Shown in pieces: positions 53,401 to 64,000 of a DNA stretch of 64,000 bases. A program made the position numbers and the translations under genes. A model generated the notes under the pieces. It was not told the DNA's origin, made no database searches, and saw only the letters and a program-made list of their open reading frames with translations. The stretch comes from Neelides folsomi (lineage: Eukaryota > Arthropoda > Collembola > Neelipleona > Neelidae): contig JAQGBZ010000001.1 of assembly GCA_034687125.1 (NCBI GenBank), forward strand, positions 248,001 through 312,000. The letters run 5' to 3'. Position 1 is the stretch's first letter; every line of letters starts with the position of its first letter.

Positions 53401-56400
53401 GACTCCTTCAGGAACATCACGAGATAAATCGACAAACTATCCAATAAGCAAGTGCCAAGTCAGAAAGGAAAAAATGAACTATTTGTTCATTATGCAAATC
53501 TAAAGGAAAATAGCAAAGATAAAAAGCCCCACTTAATACCTTTGCAAAATTAACCGCATTATTTAAAAATTCCCAACTTTATGATACGCCTCCCTTCTGT
53601 GGTCTTAAAACTCCCTTTCCTAATCAACCACAAAATTGTCTATAGATAGGATACTTTTGCTTTTAACCAAACACTCATTTTCTTAGAAAAATAATAAAAA
53701 TTTGCATATCATTATGTTTAAAATTCCATAATATTTGCCTTTCAAATTGATAGCGCCCCTTCAATAAAGATATACCAGATAAGACGTATTACCAAATAGG
53801 CTTATTACATCTTATAACTAGGTACACAAGTAATATAAATTCATGTTGTATAAAAGATATAAATATTACGTTTCGTCATTGATGGACGACTCTAATAATA
53901 AAAATGTGTTGGAATGTGAACTCTGGCTCATTTTTGAATAAACAAATCTTACTTTGATCTCCTCAAGATTGATAAAAAAGGAGCTCTATTCCTTTCGGAT
54001 CAATCATAAAACTTTTCAGTCCTTACGAGAGAGAAGCACAATTTTTCTCATGAGATTTTTCCCCAAGCCTTAACAATATACTTTATGCTCCGATATGATA
54101 AACGTCAGATAGTGAAAGGAATTGAGAAGGAAAGGGGAAAACCCTTTTCTGAAAAATGAGAAGGAAGAAAATGGCTTTATGGGTTCTTCTTCAAATACCT
54201 CATCTCTTCTTACAACCTTCGTCATTTCTCTTCATTCCCTTCATTCATCCTTATGTTCATCTATTCAATCAATTGCTTGATCAAAATAACGACATGTAGA
54301 TCAACATCAAATGGGCAAATGTATCGATAATAGACAAGCTGAGAAAGATCAAGAACCTATTTCAAATTTTTATTTTATGCCTCCTACAAAATTAGATCAC
54401 ATCTTTCAATTTTCTTCCTCGCTTGGCCTTACATGGTCATATATCACCACAATAAGTCTTCCCAATGTCCATTGCCCTCCCGTCCTCCTTTTCAAATTCC
54501 GTCAAGGAAAGTCCACCATTATTTCATTCTTTTTTTTCCTAGGACTCGACAATAAAAAAATTCCTGAATATCCGTCGTACACTATAATAACATTTTATAT
54601 TCATTTGAACAGAATGGGTCGGTGGAAGGGAAATGTTATTTTCTCTTTTTTAAACAAGGTTTCCCTTCTCGATGAGATTCTGATTCTGGGGGAAAGAAAA
54701 TGAGATTTCCTTTTCATCCCACAATCTCAACACAATTTGTGGAAAAATCTCTTCCTTACCATGTCTCGGAGAATTTGGCTCAGAATTAACATAATTTTAC
54801 CTAAATTGATCCAAACATTATGAGACCCAGACGGGGGTGAGGCAGACGAGGGAAAAATTCATGAATGTTTTCCACGACACCACAAGGCCATTCCGTGATG
54901 TGGTTTGTATATGTGCGGATCGACTCTTGCCCCTGTGATAATATTATAATGGGCAAACTGAATAAATAACACGAGACTTTAACTCCAACCACCAAGACCC
55001 AAATCGGAATTGAGGCCAAAATGTGCCTTGAGCATCCAAACGGAGTCATAAAAGTCCAGTAGGGAAGGTAAAGCCGGAAACCTCGCATTTTAATTTCCCC
55101 CATATCTTCCCCTTCAAACAATGTGTAAATAAAATGAGCTAATCGTCCTCGCACTTATCCACGTAAACCCCATTTCCCACCTCACGGCGACCAAAAACAC
55201 CGGGGACAAAAAGGGTTCTGGACGGGAAGAGGAAAAGACCTCGTTTTTCCCTCCATATCACCCAGAAATGATTCAAATTCAGGCTGCCGGCAATAAACCT
55301 ACTTTTTAACTCCTTCCGATCGATAACTCCACTGGTGTGAAGAGAAACGCCGAGAATCTGCCCAAACGGCGGCAGCAATGGTGGGCAAGAAGCCTCAACC
55401 TTCTGCTCCATCCATTACCCAGCCAAAGAGTCTTATAGACTCGGATGGATATCCAAAAGCGGCTCAATCCACAGACACTCCACCTTATCTTTCTATTACC
55501 TCTTTTCCCCTTCAATCTCCCGTAAGGCTTATTGAGAATAAAACCAAGCTCCGAAAATCCTCAGTTTCCTCTTCTTGAGGAGACACACAAAGTGATATAA
55601 GTACGAAAATATATATTTTATAGAAGACCATTTCGCGATTCGTTAACCGCAATCGATGAAAAACTCAACTTTTCACTTCAGTATTAATCAATTTTCATTC
55701 TCCAGTTCTCCCTTTCAAAATGCCCAGAAAGTTGGAAATATGCAATTTCTCTCGCTTCCTTAAATGGCCTCAGTTGACTTTCATCCTCAACCAAATGTTC
55801 AAGTACATATAGCTAGAAAAATAAAAATCTTTGACTTTCCTCCAAAGACAATTTTCCTTTTGGTGAATGATAGAGAAAAAAAGCATCGACGTTCACGTGG
55901 CGGAAGAAATTGCACTCATTACGTCTGACTCCTCCACTATTACACTTTCTCTTAACCTAACTGGCTGTGAGTCCGACTCTAATTTCTGTTAGAGAAGTTA
56001 GAGAAGCTCTATTGGAAAACCTCGCTGCCAATTGGAGATAACTCACCAACTCCGCCGGTACTCCAAAGGACGAAGAATCGTCTCAAGTTAAGTAATATTA
56101 AATATTATTACTTTTGAGAGATTCTCCTCGTGACTTCTATCCGAACCTCTGGGCTCTACTTACATAGGCGGAGGTTATCTAATAGGTTGTAATTCGCGAA
56201 CCAAATTATGAAAAATGACATGAAACTTGGCAGTCTGAGCACCAAGTTGGAGAGGAGTTATCCTGTCTTCATATATTACTTTTAATTTGAATCTACGAGA
56301 ATTGACTTCAATTAAAGACAATTAGCCCAAATTGTGTCCAATCTACTCAATAGGGGTTGTTCAATGCGGGTCTTCCCATCAGCCACTCCTCCTCCATTCA

Positions 56401-59400
56401 CCCCTTTTCCGCTCCAAAGGCCCCCCTCAGATCAGAGTTCAAATCCAAAGACCCTTTTAACTTTTCACACCAGGCATTTATGGTCATGTTCCAGATTCCA
56501 TCTCCCAGTGCAACCCCGCCACTTCCAATGGAAATATGAAAGGTCAATGTTAAGGACTACAATGATTGAACTTGTTAAATGCAGCTTACTTATTGTTAAA
56601 AGGAATCAATTCCTACCCAATCGAGTAATTAATCTATCATTTCTCGTGTAAATCCACTCATGGTCAAACTGATAACATTTCTTCTTAAAAGCTCTAACAT
56701 CAATGTAAGCATTAAGTAATAACTATGGAATTACTCTTAGGGTCTATATGGTATTATTATAAGAAATATGTATATATAAAATTGGCCTAAATAACAAAGA
56801 AAATGACTATTTAATAGGATTAAAAAGAGTGAATGAAATCTAAAGAGTTTTCTTTCCATTTATTAGATTAGAAATTTTGTAAATACTTTTAATACTCCAT
56901 GTACTTGTGAACATTTTCTTCTCAATATTGAGGAAATAAAAGTTATAGGATTGAAAGCTAGTATCATGTTTCCCAAACTCGGATTTTCTCAACATAAATA
57001 CATAAGAACAGAGTGAAGATTATCAAACCTCACAATAAATTGGTGAATTGGGAAGTTTGGTGCAATATTTAAAGGCCTTTATTCCCCAACTCCCTCCACC
57101 GCCGAATCCAATCTCCGAATGTCCTTTGAGATTAAAAGTTCCTTTGTGGGTGGAAATCCTAAGGATTTAATCGAATATAGTTCCGTAGTTCCCTTTGAAC
57201 CTTTTAAACTTACTTTCCTTTCATTAGTTAAACCTCCATTCTTGGGCGTAGATTGAAATCAAGAACATTCTATTGACCCATATCAGCTCCAGGCCCTCGT
57301 TATAACCATCATTAGTCATTATCATCATGCTCGTCACTCGTTGACTCTCAAACCTAATCTTAATCATCCTCACTCACATTTATAATTTCCCCTTTTATTC
57401 CTCCGATTTCTCCAATTTCTCTCTTTGAATCAATTCCTCCCTAGATCAAATTCCCTCCAATTATGAGGGAAACAAAAGATTAATTTTCTTATCACCTTCA
57501 ACTCAACAACTTAATAGAGGCAATGGGGATCTAAATTAGTAGATTTTGATTCAATTAACTAAATAATTTTCATCATCATTAAATGCCGAGCTCATAACAA
57601 CTTTTTTACGACCCACTCAGAAATTCATTTACTTCCAGAACTCATTAAAATTTTATCAAAGACAAAAAAGGTCAAGTCAATAAAATTGAGGGAATAAGAA
57701 TATTAAAAGCCCAGGCATGTGGGGTTCTAAATGAGAAATATCACAATAAAGAACCTCATTTTAATATGAAGATTCCTCCATCTCATCATTTCGCCCTTTT
57801 GATTATCAAGTAGATAAAAGTGAAATGGTCATGAGCATTGCCCCGTTCATTTCCCATTCTTAATAATAAACCAAAATTCCATTTTCATAATCTTTTTCAA
57901 GGGTTATTGAGTCCCATGAATGCCCAGGCAAGCCAACATCAAATATTTCATCATCGTCCTTGTGTGGACCATAGAGTGAAGTGAGTGAAGTGGTGCAATC
58001 ATCTCCTTCACCAAATTCTCATATTTATATTATATCCTTCCCTTCTCTCACAGTTCTCTATCCCAACCCTCGAAGACATGCCGAACGACACCATCATTGA
58101 CATCATCCACATTCCTTTCCCATCTCAAGTCCACAAAATTATGCATCAAAGGATGACATCATGCGAATTCCGCCGGCCGGGTGCGGCGTCCCCAAACTCA
58201 ATCGACATCGATTGGGGTAATGACATAGATATGACCCCACCCTCGAAATCATCTCTCCACTCTGCCTCATCGATCTCTTGAAACTGCACTTGAGAGATCC
58301 CAATATATGATATTGGAAAGAGAGGGGGAATTGTTCCAATCGAGTCCCCATACCTTTTTACTTTTACTGTTTTTACTGTTATGTCCTCTTGTTTCCTCTG
58401 CCTGATGGCAAAGACAGTCCCTCGAGCCCCGTGCCATTGAAATTGGGGAGGAGATCCAGAGGAGTGTGGAGGAGTCGAAAGACGACCGGAATATAAATAG
58501 TCCCAGATTAATCACAAACACCAACAGGCACTGACGATGCATTTAGCGTAAAAAACACTTCCCCATATTTCATTTTCTCTCTTAAGAATCAAATAGGGGA
58601 GTTTTTCAAATCTCCGCTCCTTGTGCTCATTTCAATTCATTGTGTCTTCGACGACATTCTTCCTCGACTTGACACGACATCACATTACGTTCTCAATCTC
58701 CCCCCGCCTCCGCACATAAGCTCAATCCTTTCAATATCCTCATAAGCATATCTCAGAATATCTTCACAATTTCTTTCACAATATCACAATATTCCTCACT
58801 TCTTTACAATGCTTTTTCTGTTTTATCAACTCCAACAAAGGCTGGGTGAAAAATAATCCAGTCGGAATTGAAGCCTTTGCTTATTCTCCCCTTCCCTCTC
58901 TCTCTCACTCGATGCACAAAAAGGCTTCATATCCATTACGACGTCTTTTCTTATTTTCCCCATAACTCAAATTGATTGATTCATAAAAACTTTTTAACAC
59001 CTTCCATTACACACATGTCACGTTTTAAATTTCTTTTCAAAATAAAGAATGTAATCCAAAGTTGAGGGTTAAAAGAGGAAAGCGCTTTTGGTCCATTGTT
59101 GGAGCTTTAAAAAAAATCTCCGCCCCTCGTCGTCTTCAAAAGCAGATTCTCACACACAATCTCACTCTTGAGTTAAACTCCATTATAAATGAGAAATATT
59201 ATTATATAAATCCTTATATTATATAAAAGCCTAATTCCCGAGTCTCAACAAGTATTGATTTCTCCCTTCATGTGAATGAATGAATTGCAGTGTCGAAATG
59301 GAAATATGCGAAAATGTTAATTAACAAAGGAGAATAAATCATTATCTTACCTTGATGCTGTCATAACAAGCAGTGACCCTTCCATTCTGAACTTCGACAT

Positions 59401-59545
59401 TCGCAGGGGGGTGTGCAAACTTGCATTCAGTGTCTGGGCGAGAACATTTGTTTCTCTGAAACTCCCGACACACCTCTAACTGGAGCCAACGCGAATCCTT
59501 AATGTTCAGCAAATTGTTCACATTCACCATTGCCATGTTATTCAT
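38463..59545 (-). CDS. mbl: muscleblind, CCCH zinc-finger splicing regulator
   Basis: Five coding exons in transcript order: 59545-59351, 41994-41824, 41620-41444, 40026-39888 and 39607-38463. They sum to 1827 nt, giving 608 residues. The first exon begins at 59635 after TTTTCAG and has 90 bases of leader. The N terminus ([17 protein letters not shown]) and the zinc-finger pair are typical: C26-x7-C34-x6-C41-x3-H45 and C60-x7-C68-x6-C75-x3-H79, then [18 protein letters not shown]. Exon 3 ends KVPRGDRLE, the linker that elsewhere runs into a second finger pair. Exon 4 instead continues [12 protein letters not shown] and [15 protein letters not shown], also a conserved muscleblind segment. The last exon encodes about 380 residues rich in Ala, Gln, Gly and Asn, with short 5-residue repeats (GAQGL), ending KRMRPN, a possible nuclear signal. 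By family it binds YGCY-type RNA motifs and controls alternative splicing. A 17.4-kb intron follows the first exon. Confidence 0.93.
40683..40930 (-). other. possible alternative muscleblind exon
   Basis: Inside the muscleblind intron 40027-41443, GC content rises sharply and one - strand frame stays open for about 85 codons, in the phase expected after exon 3. It holds two donor-like sites (TCG before GTGAGTGAG near 40838 and CTG before GTATGA near 40683). The product would contain three imperfect copies of a KRGC/KRGS-type unit. The acceptor side is weak and I recognise no domain. It is not a CCCH zinc finger. Confidence 0.25.
41995..48785 (-). other. muscleblind long intron, proximal part
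   Basis: Intron DNA. From about 42.5 kb onward the + strand is rich in C and T with many CTCC and TTCC runs, so the transcribed sense is purine-rich. Many short frames occur, none resembling protein. A (GT)n run lies near 42467-42481. Confidence 0.5.
42467..42481. repeat. (TG)n microsatellite
   Basis: Seven or so uninterrupted TG units in the muscleblind intron. Confidence 0.8.
48786..49571 (+). CDS. nested gene of unknown family, antisense to muscleblind
   Basis: Three exons: 48786-49060, 49173-49299 and 49422-49571. They sum to 552 nt, giving 183 residues, and all junctions are GT-AG with T-rich acceptors (TTGCAG, TTCCAG). The start ATGAGCATGAAAGC is the first ATG of the open stretch. The protein begins [19 protein letters not shown], continues with a mixed helical region ([35 protein letters not shown]), then [17 protein letters not shown] and a Lys/Ile-rich end finishing SVIKC. 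No signal peptide, membrane segment or known motif is visible. The gene lies wholly inside the large muscleblind intron on the opposite strand. Three in-frame splice junctions and coding composition against the background make a real gene likely. A retrocopy is excluded by the introns. I do not recognise the family. Confidence 0.7.
49572..59350 (-). other. muscleblind long intron, distal part
   Basis: Intron DNA, again pyrimidine-rich on the + strand in long blocks (for example 50040-50290, 55140-55570 and 58020-58300), alternating with AT-rich blocks. Many short frames on both strands, none with recognisable protein or convincing splice sites. Nothing further seen. Confidence 0.5.
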
Positions 59546-59635
59546 TCTTCGAGCACTGAGGCCGTTGAAGTAAATGAAGTTCAAGCTGGTTACGTGTCAG
59601 CAAGAAAAAGGAGTCGGAAACTGGAAGCAGTCAAT
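59546..59635 (-). other. muscleblind 5' leader in the start-codon exon
   Basis: Ninety bases between the acceptor (T-rich tract, TTTTCAG, before 59635) and the ATG at 59545. The acceptor shows that at least one more upstream non-coding exon exists, probably beyond the window. Confidence 0.7.
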
Positions 59636-62600
59636 CTGAAAATAAAAAAAACAATTAAATTAGTTAAATTATCTAGAATTAATGAATTACTCTTAATAAC
59701 TCCTTCAAAATTAATTAAAACCTCAAAATCCCTTTAACCCCAATTTGTCCAATTTGTAATATAAAAACCAAGAACTTTATGAAATTGAATAGATCTCAAA
59801 ATTCTCCCTATGTAAAAATAATATGAGCACACTTTGTCAATGAGAAATAATGAAGAGTGAGGGATAAAAGCTCGGAGTTAATTACTCTTAATGTTCGGAT
59901 TTAGTTGATGTGACATGTGAATACCTTCGGTAGGCAGACTAGGTTCGGAAGAGATGGGGAAGGGTTTAGGAACAACTTTTAATTAAGTTGGTATATGGCG
60001 ATTAAACGAGTGAAGGGAAATAAGAATGAGAGAAGGGGAATTTCTTTCAGATAATTTCACACTTGATCTCCACAGTGGGGAGTCAATGGATCCGAAACTG
60101 GGCAAGAACAATTGCCTCAATGTGTGGGATTCCTAGAGAGTGATTCGGGTTGACTTTCCTCCGCTCCTCTTCCTTCCAACTGAAATTGAAATGCCATCCC
60201 TTGCCCGCGGAGAGGGACGGAGGAGCGACGTCCTCGGCCGATGCGACTGCGCTTCATTTGTTCGATACTCTTTTCCCTCAGCCTCCCTCTCAGACAAATT
60301 GCTCCGTCGACCAACACTCCTCGTTTGCCCTCCCCCGACAACTCAAAATTATTCATTAATTTACTCCTTATTATATAATCACAATTCCTTATGTATAAAC
60401 CAAACTGGGATTATCCACATTGTGAGAACCAACGATGCAGCATAATGTTATGCATAGAGATTCTCTTTATAAATAACCACTTACATACTGATAATAATGT
60501 TGAGATAATAAAAAATGTTTGGTCTTATAAATATTCTTAATAGATTATGAAGGAGACATTCATAATGAATACAAAACACTTACAATAACAGATAAACCTC
60601 AATCTCATTCATTATTAAATAATCCGAATTTCCGACCTCGCTTACATAATCTAATCAGGAAAAGATTTCCATAATAATGGCTAATCACGTGTAATATATA
60701 TATATATACATAATATTAATATCTTTAGAAAGTGGATGAGAGGACAAACAGGGGAATATTCCTATGAATATCAACCCATTGAAGGATCTCAGGAGAAATA
60801 AATTGGATTATAGGAGATAGGGGAATAATCTCAGTAATTGGTTGAACATTAGGAAAAGGGCACTCAAAATAATCAGATTACAATGCGAGAGAAGTATCTA
60901 ATTTATTCCTTGAAAGTTGAGAATTGTGAACAATAGCAAATGTACACCTCGGTTCCCTTTTATTATCCCCTTCTCACCCATGTTGAACAAGTGTGAGGAG
61001 GAAATGAAGTGATCAAGACAGTCCGAAAGGAACTCCCACGATCCGATATCCCTCCATCCAAGTCTACGTGAGGAGGAAGTGAGACGAGGAGTCGCGCCTT
61101 TAACTCACCATATAATGTTACACATTATGACTAATCTCACACATCCTCATCCAACCCATATCGCCAATTACATAACATGAGAAATAAGGATCAAAAATCC
61201 AATATTATATATCCACCACACCTTCCATTAGAAGCCAAGTTCCATAACTATATTTGCCATCCAAGACATATCCAATGTTATCCAATGCTGGTGGAATAAG
61301 ACCACTATGTAGAACACACACAGTAATTATAGAAAATTAGAGAGAGAGAATGAGTAAATGGAAAAGCCACAAATCATCCTGAAAGCCCTTTTACTTTTAT
61401 TGCATCTCCTCAATTTTCCCGAGTAGCCGATGGATTTATCTCTAGATTCGAATCTGCCAATAATATAACTATTAATTCTATTTTTGAATTCGCACACTCA
61501 GCCCACAGTTCTCACTTCGTCCTAGTTATTCATTTAATAGGGGAGAACCTTCAGAACAGAGCAAAACTCGTCTCGGGCTCTTAATGTCAATCCACCCTCA
61601 AATAAGAACCTCTGTTGAGAGAAACCTTTAGAGCTTATGAAAATGGAAGAGGAATCTTTATGGGCTCAAATGAGCCTTTTGGCTCATTCCTTATTACGGC
61701 TTCACCATTGGAGCTCCAATGGTTCATTATAAGTTGAACTAATAACTTTGTCTCTTGTTTACCACATATTACGCCCATTGGAGACGGAGGTTAGAAATAT
61801 TTTAGTGAAATTTGCCTCTACATGGCGCCCATGCGACGAATAAATGGATCCTTTCTTATCGGTCCAAGTCACGCCAACACCCGGCTCCTTCTCCTGATGG
61901 AGACAAAGATTCTGGTTCAGGCACAGTCAACCACCAACTCCCTCACTTATTGCCCTCCCTTTTACTCTTAATGATTTTGACCGACGACTATCAAGTTAAC
62001 AGTAATAAAAATCCTATCAATCAAATGAAATAAATGTATTATACATATCACCCAGGATCAATGAGCAAGCCCATGTGATGTCCACCATCGGAAATCCCTT
62101 TTAAAAGCCTCATTACTCACTCATGTCCCTTAAACATAAAGTTAGCCCCCAAAGCTTGAAACAAACCTTACCAAAAAAATCGGAATTGGAAAATATTTCA
62201 ATTCAATTCCACATGAAAATAACTACATACATCTTCTCCATATATGTATAATGGCCATTTCCAGAGCGAACAAAAGATAAAACGGGTAAAATTCAGGGAA
62301 TCGTCACGGCGTAAAATTTGGCATCTAACTTTCCAAGTGGATTCCTCAAAAGATCATCTCTCTCCTCCTTTCTCCGGACTGATACCTCTTTGGAAGAGGG
62401 CGAGAATCCTAGCGTGGCTAATCCAACCCTCCTTACTTCCTCCAGTCTCCTCTCTCACACTATCAATTTGATCCTTTCTTTTCCGCCGATCTTTGACATT
62501 GAAGAACCACCAACCGCTAAACTACCCAATACCTCATCTCTCCCACCATCACTTCCCATTCTTCGCCCATTTTCCTTTCATTCCTCTTGGCGGTGGGGAA

Positions 62601-64000
62601 AGTCACCTTGTGAAGCCTCCGATATTTTACCCTTCACATCACATTACAACCCTTGTATCTCTTCCCTCAGACATCTCTTAGTTCCGCCAGGCTCCATGTG
62701 ACCCTTATCGCTCATTCCTTATCAATGTCACCCTTACAATTTTTAAGCAAAGCACTTGCTACTTCTCTTTCTACCTCCTCCAACCTTTTTTTCAAACCAG
62801 GGACAGATAATGGGAATCTTGTCAAATTGCTAATCTCAATAGCCGTCTTTCTTCATCACTCAAAAAACCTATCTTTATTTCCATTCCCGCATGTTCATAT
62901 CAATTGACTTCAAATTTTTGTATAAAAAGCTCCTTTATCTAGATAAATGTAACTTATCTTCATAAAACATCAAATGGCACATTTTACAATTTAAAATGTA
63001 ATGTTTTTATTTAAACATAAAAAGTAAATAAAATGACTAAAATAAAAACATACAAATACTTCAATATATGGAATAAATATTGTATGCAAAATAAAATATG
63101 CATAATATGACATGTGTACAAGAGTACGAGTACATAAAAATAATATATAAAATGTATATTATTGTGCATTTAAGTGATTTCACCTAAGGCCCAAATCCAA
63201 CAACAATGAAAATAGACCTTTCCCTTCCTCATAACTTCGCATATAAATTCTAACATTTGCAAGAAGGGAAAAGGGACTTAACGAGCTCTCGTGAAAAGAG
63301 GGAACCTCTTGATGGCTCTTCCTCAGCTACATATAATACATACGGGTCGGGGAGCCGTGTAATTTAATGGAATGCAAAACGGGGAAGTCGCGTCTGATCC
63401 ATACAGCACATGATGGCATCTCCAAAGTTTTAAAACTTCTATACTCTCACCCTATACGTCTCCTCCTATGCATTTCCCTCCACTTCTAACCTTACCAAAA
63501 GAGAAGGATGGAAATCCATCGAGTTTAAAGTTCGAGAGTCAAATCTCCACTTCCCTCTCCGCCCCCAATGCTCTCGTATGCTTTCCACACATATAACTAC
63601 ATTCTAATTTGGAAGCCTTCAACTATCTCCCGTAAGCTTTCTCCATTCCCATTGCACAAATATGAATGAGAAAATGAAGGTTCGCTCCTCACATTATCCA
63701 CATGCTTTCCAAAAGTAAAAACGAAAAATGAATTTAGAAACGGAAGACATAAGAAGGGAAGAAAAGTTACAACTTTTCCCATCTACCCAACATATGGAGA
63801 GGGGTGAATCATATCAAAAAAAATTCCCAACAAAAGTTTTCCTTCTCACTTCTCCGAAGGCCCCGAATCCTCACCCTGAAAAATGATGAACTTAACTCGA
63901 CCAGACAAATTTTATTTTCTATCTAAAGGTAATGGGGGAGCTTCTCCCCCTCCTTACATAAAATCCTCCACCTCCTGTCAATTCTCCAAGAGGATCATAT
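59636..64000. other. upstream muscleblind intron or flank
   Basis: No coding exon recognised up to the window end. The pyrimidine-rich + strand composition of the long intron continues here (for example 62320-62700), consistent with the same transcription unit running further right. An (AT)n run lies near 60694-60710. Confidence 0.4.
60694..60710. repeat. (AT)n microsatellite
   Basis: Eight or so AT units, interrupted at the end by AC. Confidence 0.8.

Noticed and set aside
1-64000. CRISPR arrays, operons, phage or other prokaryotic systems
   Set aside because: No spaced direct repeats or prokaryotic gene organisation are visible; the exon-intron structure is clearly that of an animal genome.

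Overview
The window is a piece of an AT-rich animal genome. It has GT-AG introns, mostly 50-250 bases long. The gene set (nibrin, a Repo-like paired-class homeobox gene, VLCAD, a TTLL3/8-type tubulin ligase, GFRP, ANKRD39, SMCO4, a USP4/11/15-like deubiquitinase and muscleblind) points to a bilaterian invertebrate, probably a protostome. I cannot name the species. For eight genes the exon chains were assembled by eye from splice signals and protein family resemblance. In every one the summed exon length is divisible by three and the reading frame closes on a stop codon.

Layout. 1-1050: window edge and the nibrin 5' region. 1051-4278 (+): nibrin, with a MITE-like element in intron 4. 4961-6423 (-): Repo-like homeobox gene, convergent with nibrin. 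6424-10415: gene-poor stretch holding a 322-bp deletion derivative of a mariner transposon. 10416-10971 (-): last exon of an unrecognised gene. 12176-14810 (+): very-long-chain acyl-CoA dehydrogenase. 15363-20372 (-): TTLL3/8-like glycylase. 21575-22076 (+): GFRP. 22309-22983 (+): ANKRD39. 23642-23818 (-): SMCO4. 24722-29267 (+): ubiquitin-specific protease. 29268-38462: AT-rich gene desert with a diverged 170-bp duplication. 38463-59545 (-): muscleblind, spread over more than 21 kb by a 17.4-kb intron. A small three-exon gene of unknown family (48786-49571, +) is nested antisense in that intron. 59636-64000: probably the next upstream intron or 5' flank of muscleblind.

The genes are ordinary housekeeping or developmental loci and do not form a pathway. 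The points most worth a second look are these: the antisense nested gene; the muscleblind transcript (one zinc-finger pair only, a retained linker motif, and an isolated 285-nt start-codon exon resembling the source of fly circMbl); the unrecognised Cys-containing exon at 10.4-11.0 kb; and two TA-flanked inverted-repeat elements. From about 42.5 kb to the window end the + strand becomes pyrimidine-rich, so the muscleblind pre-mRNA would be unusually purine-rich there.
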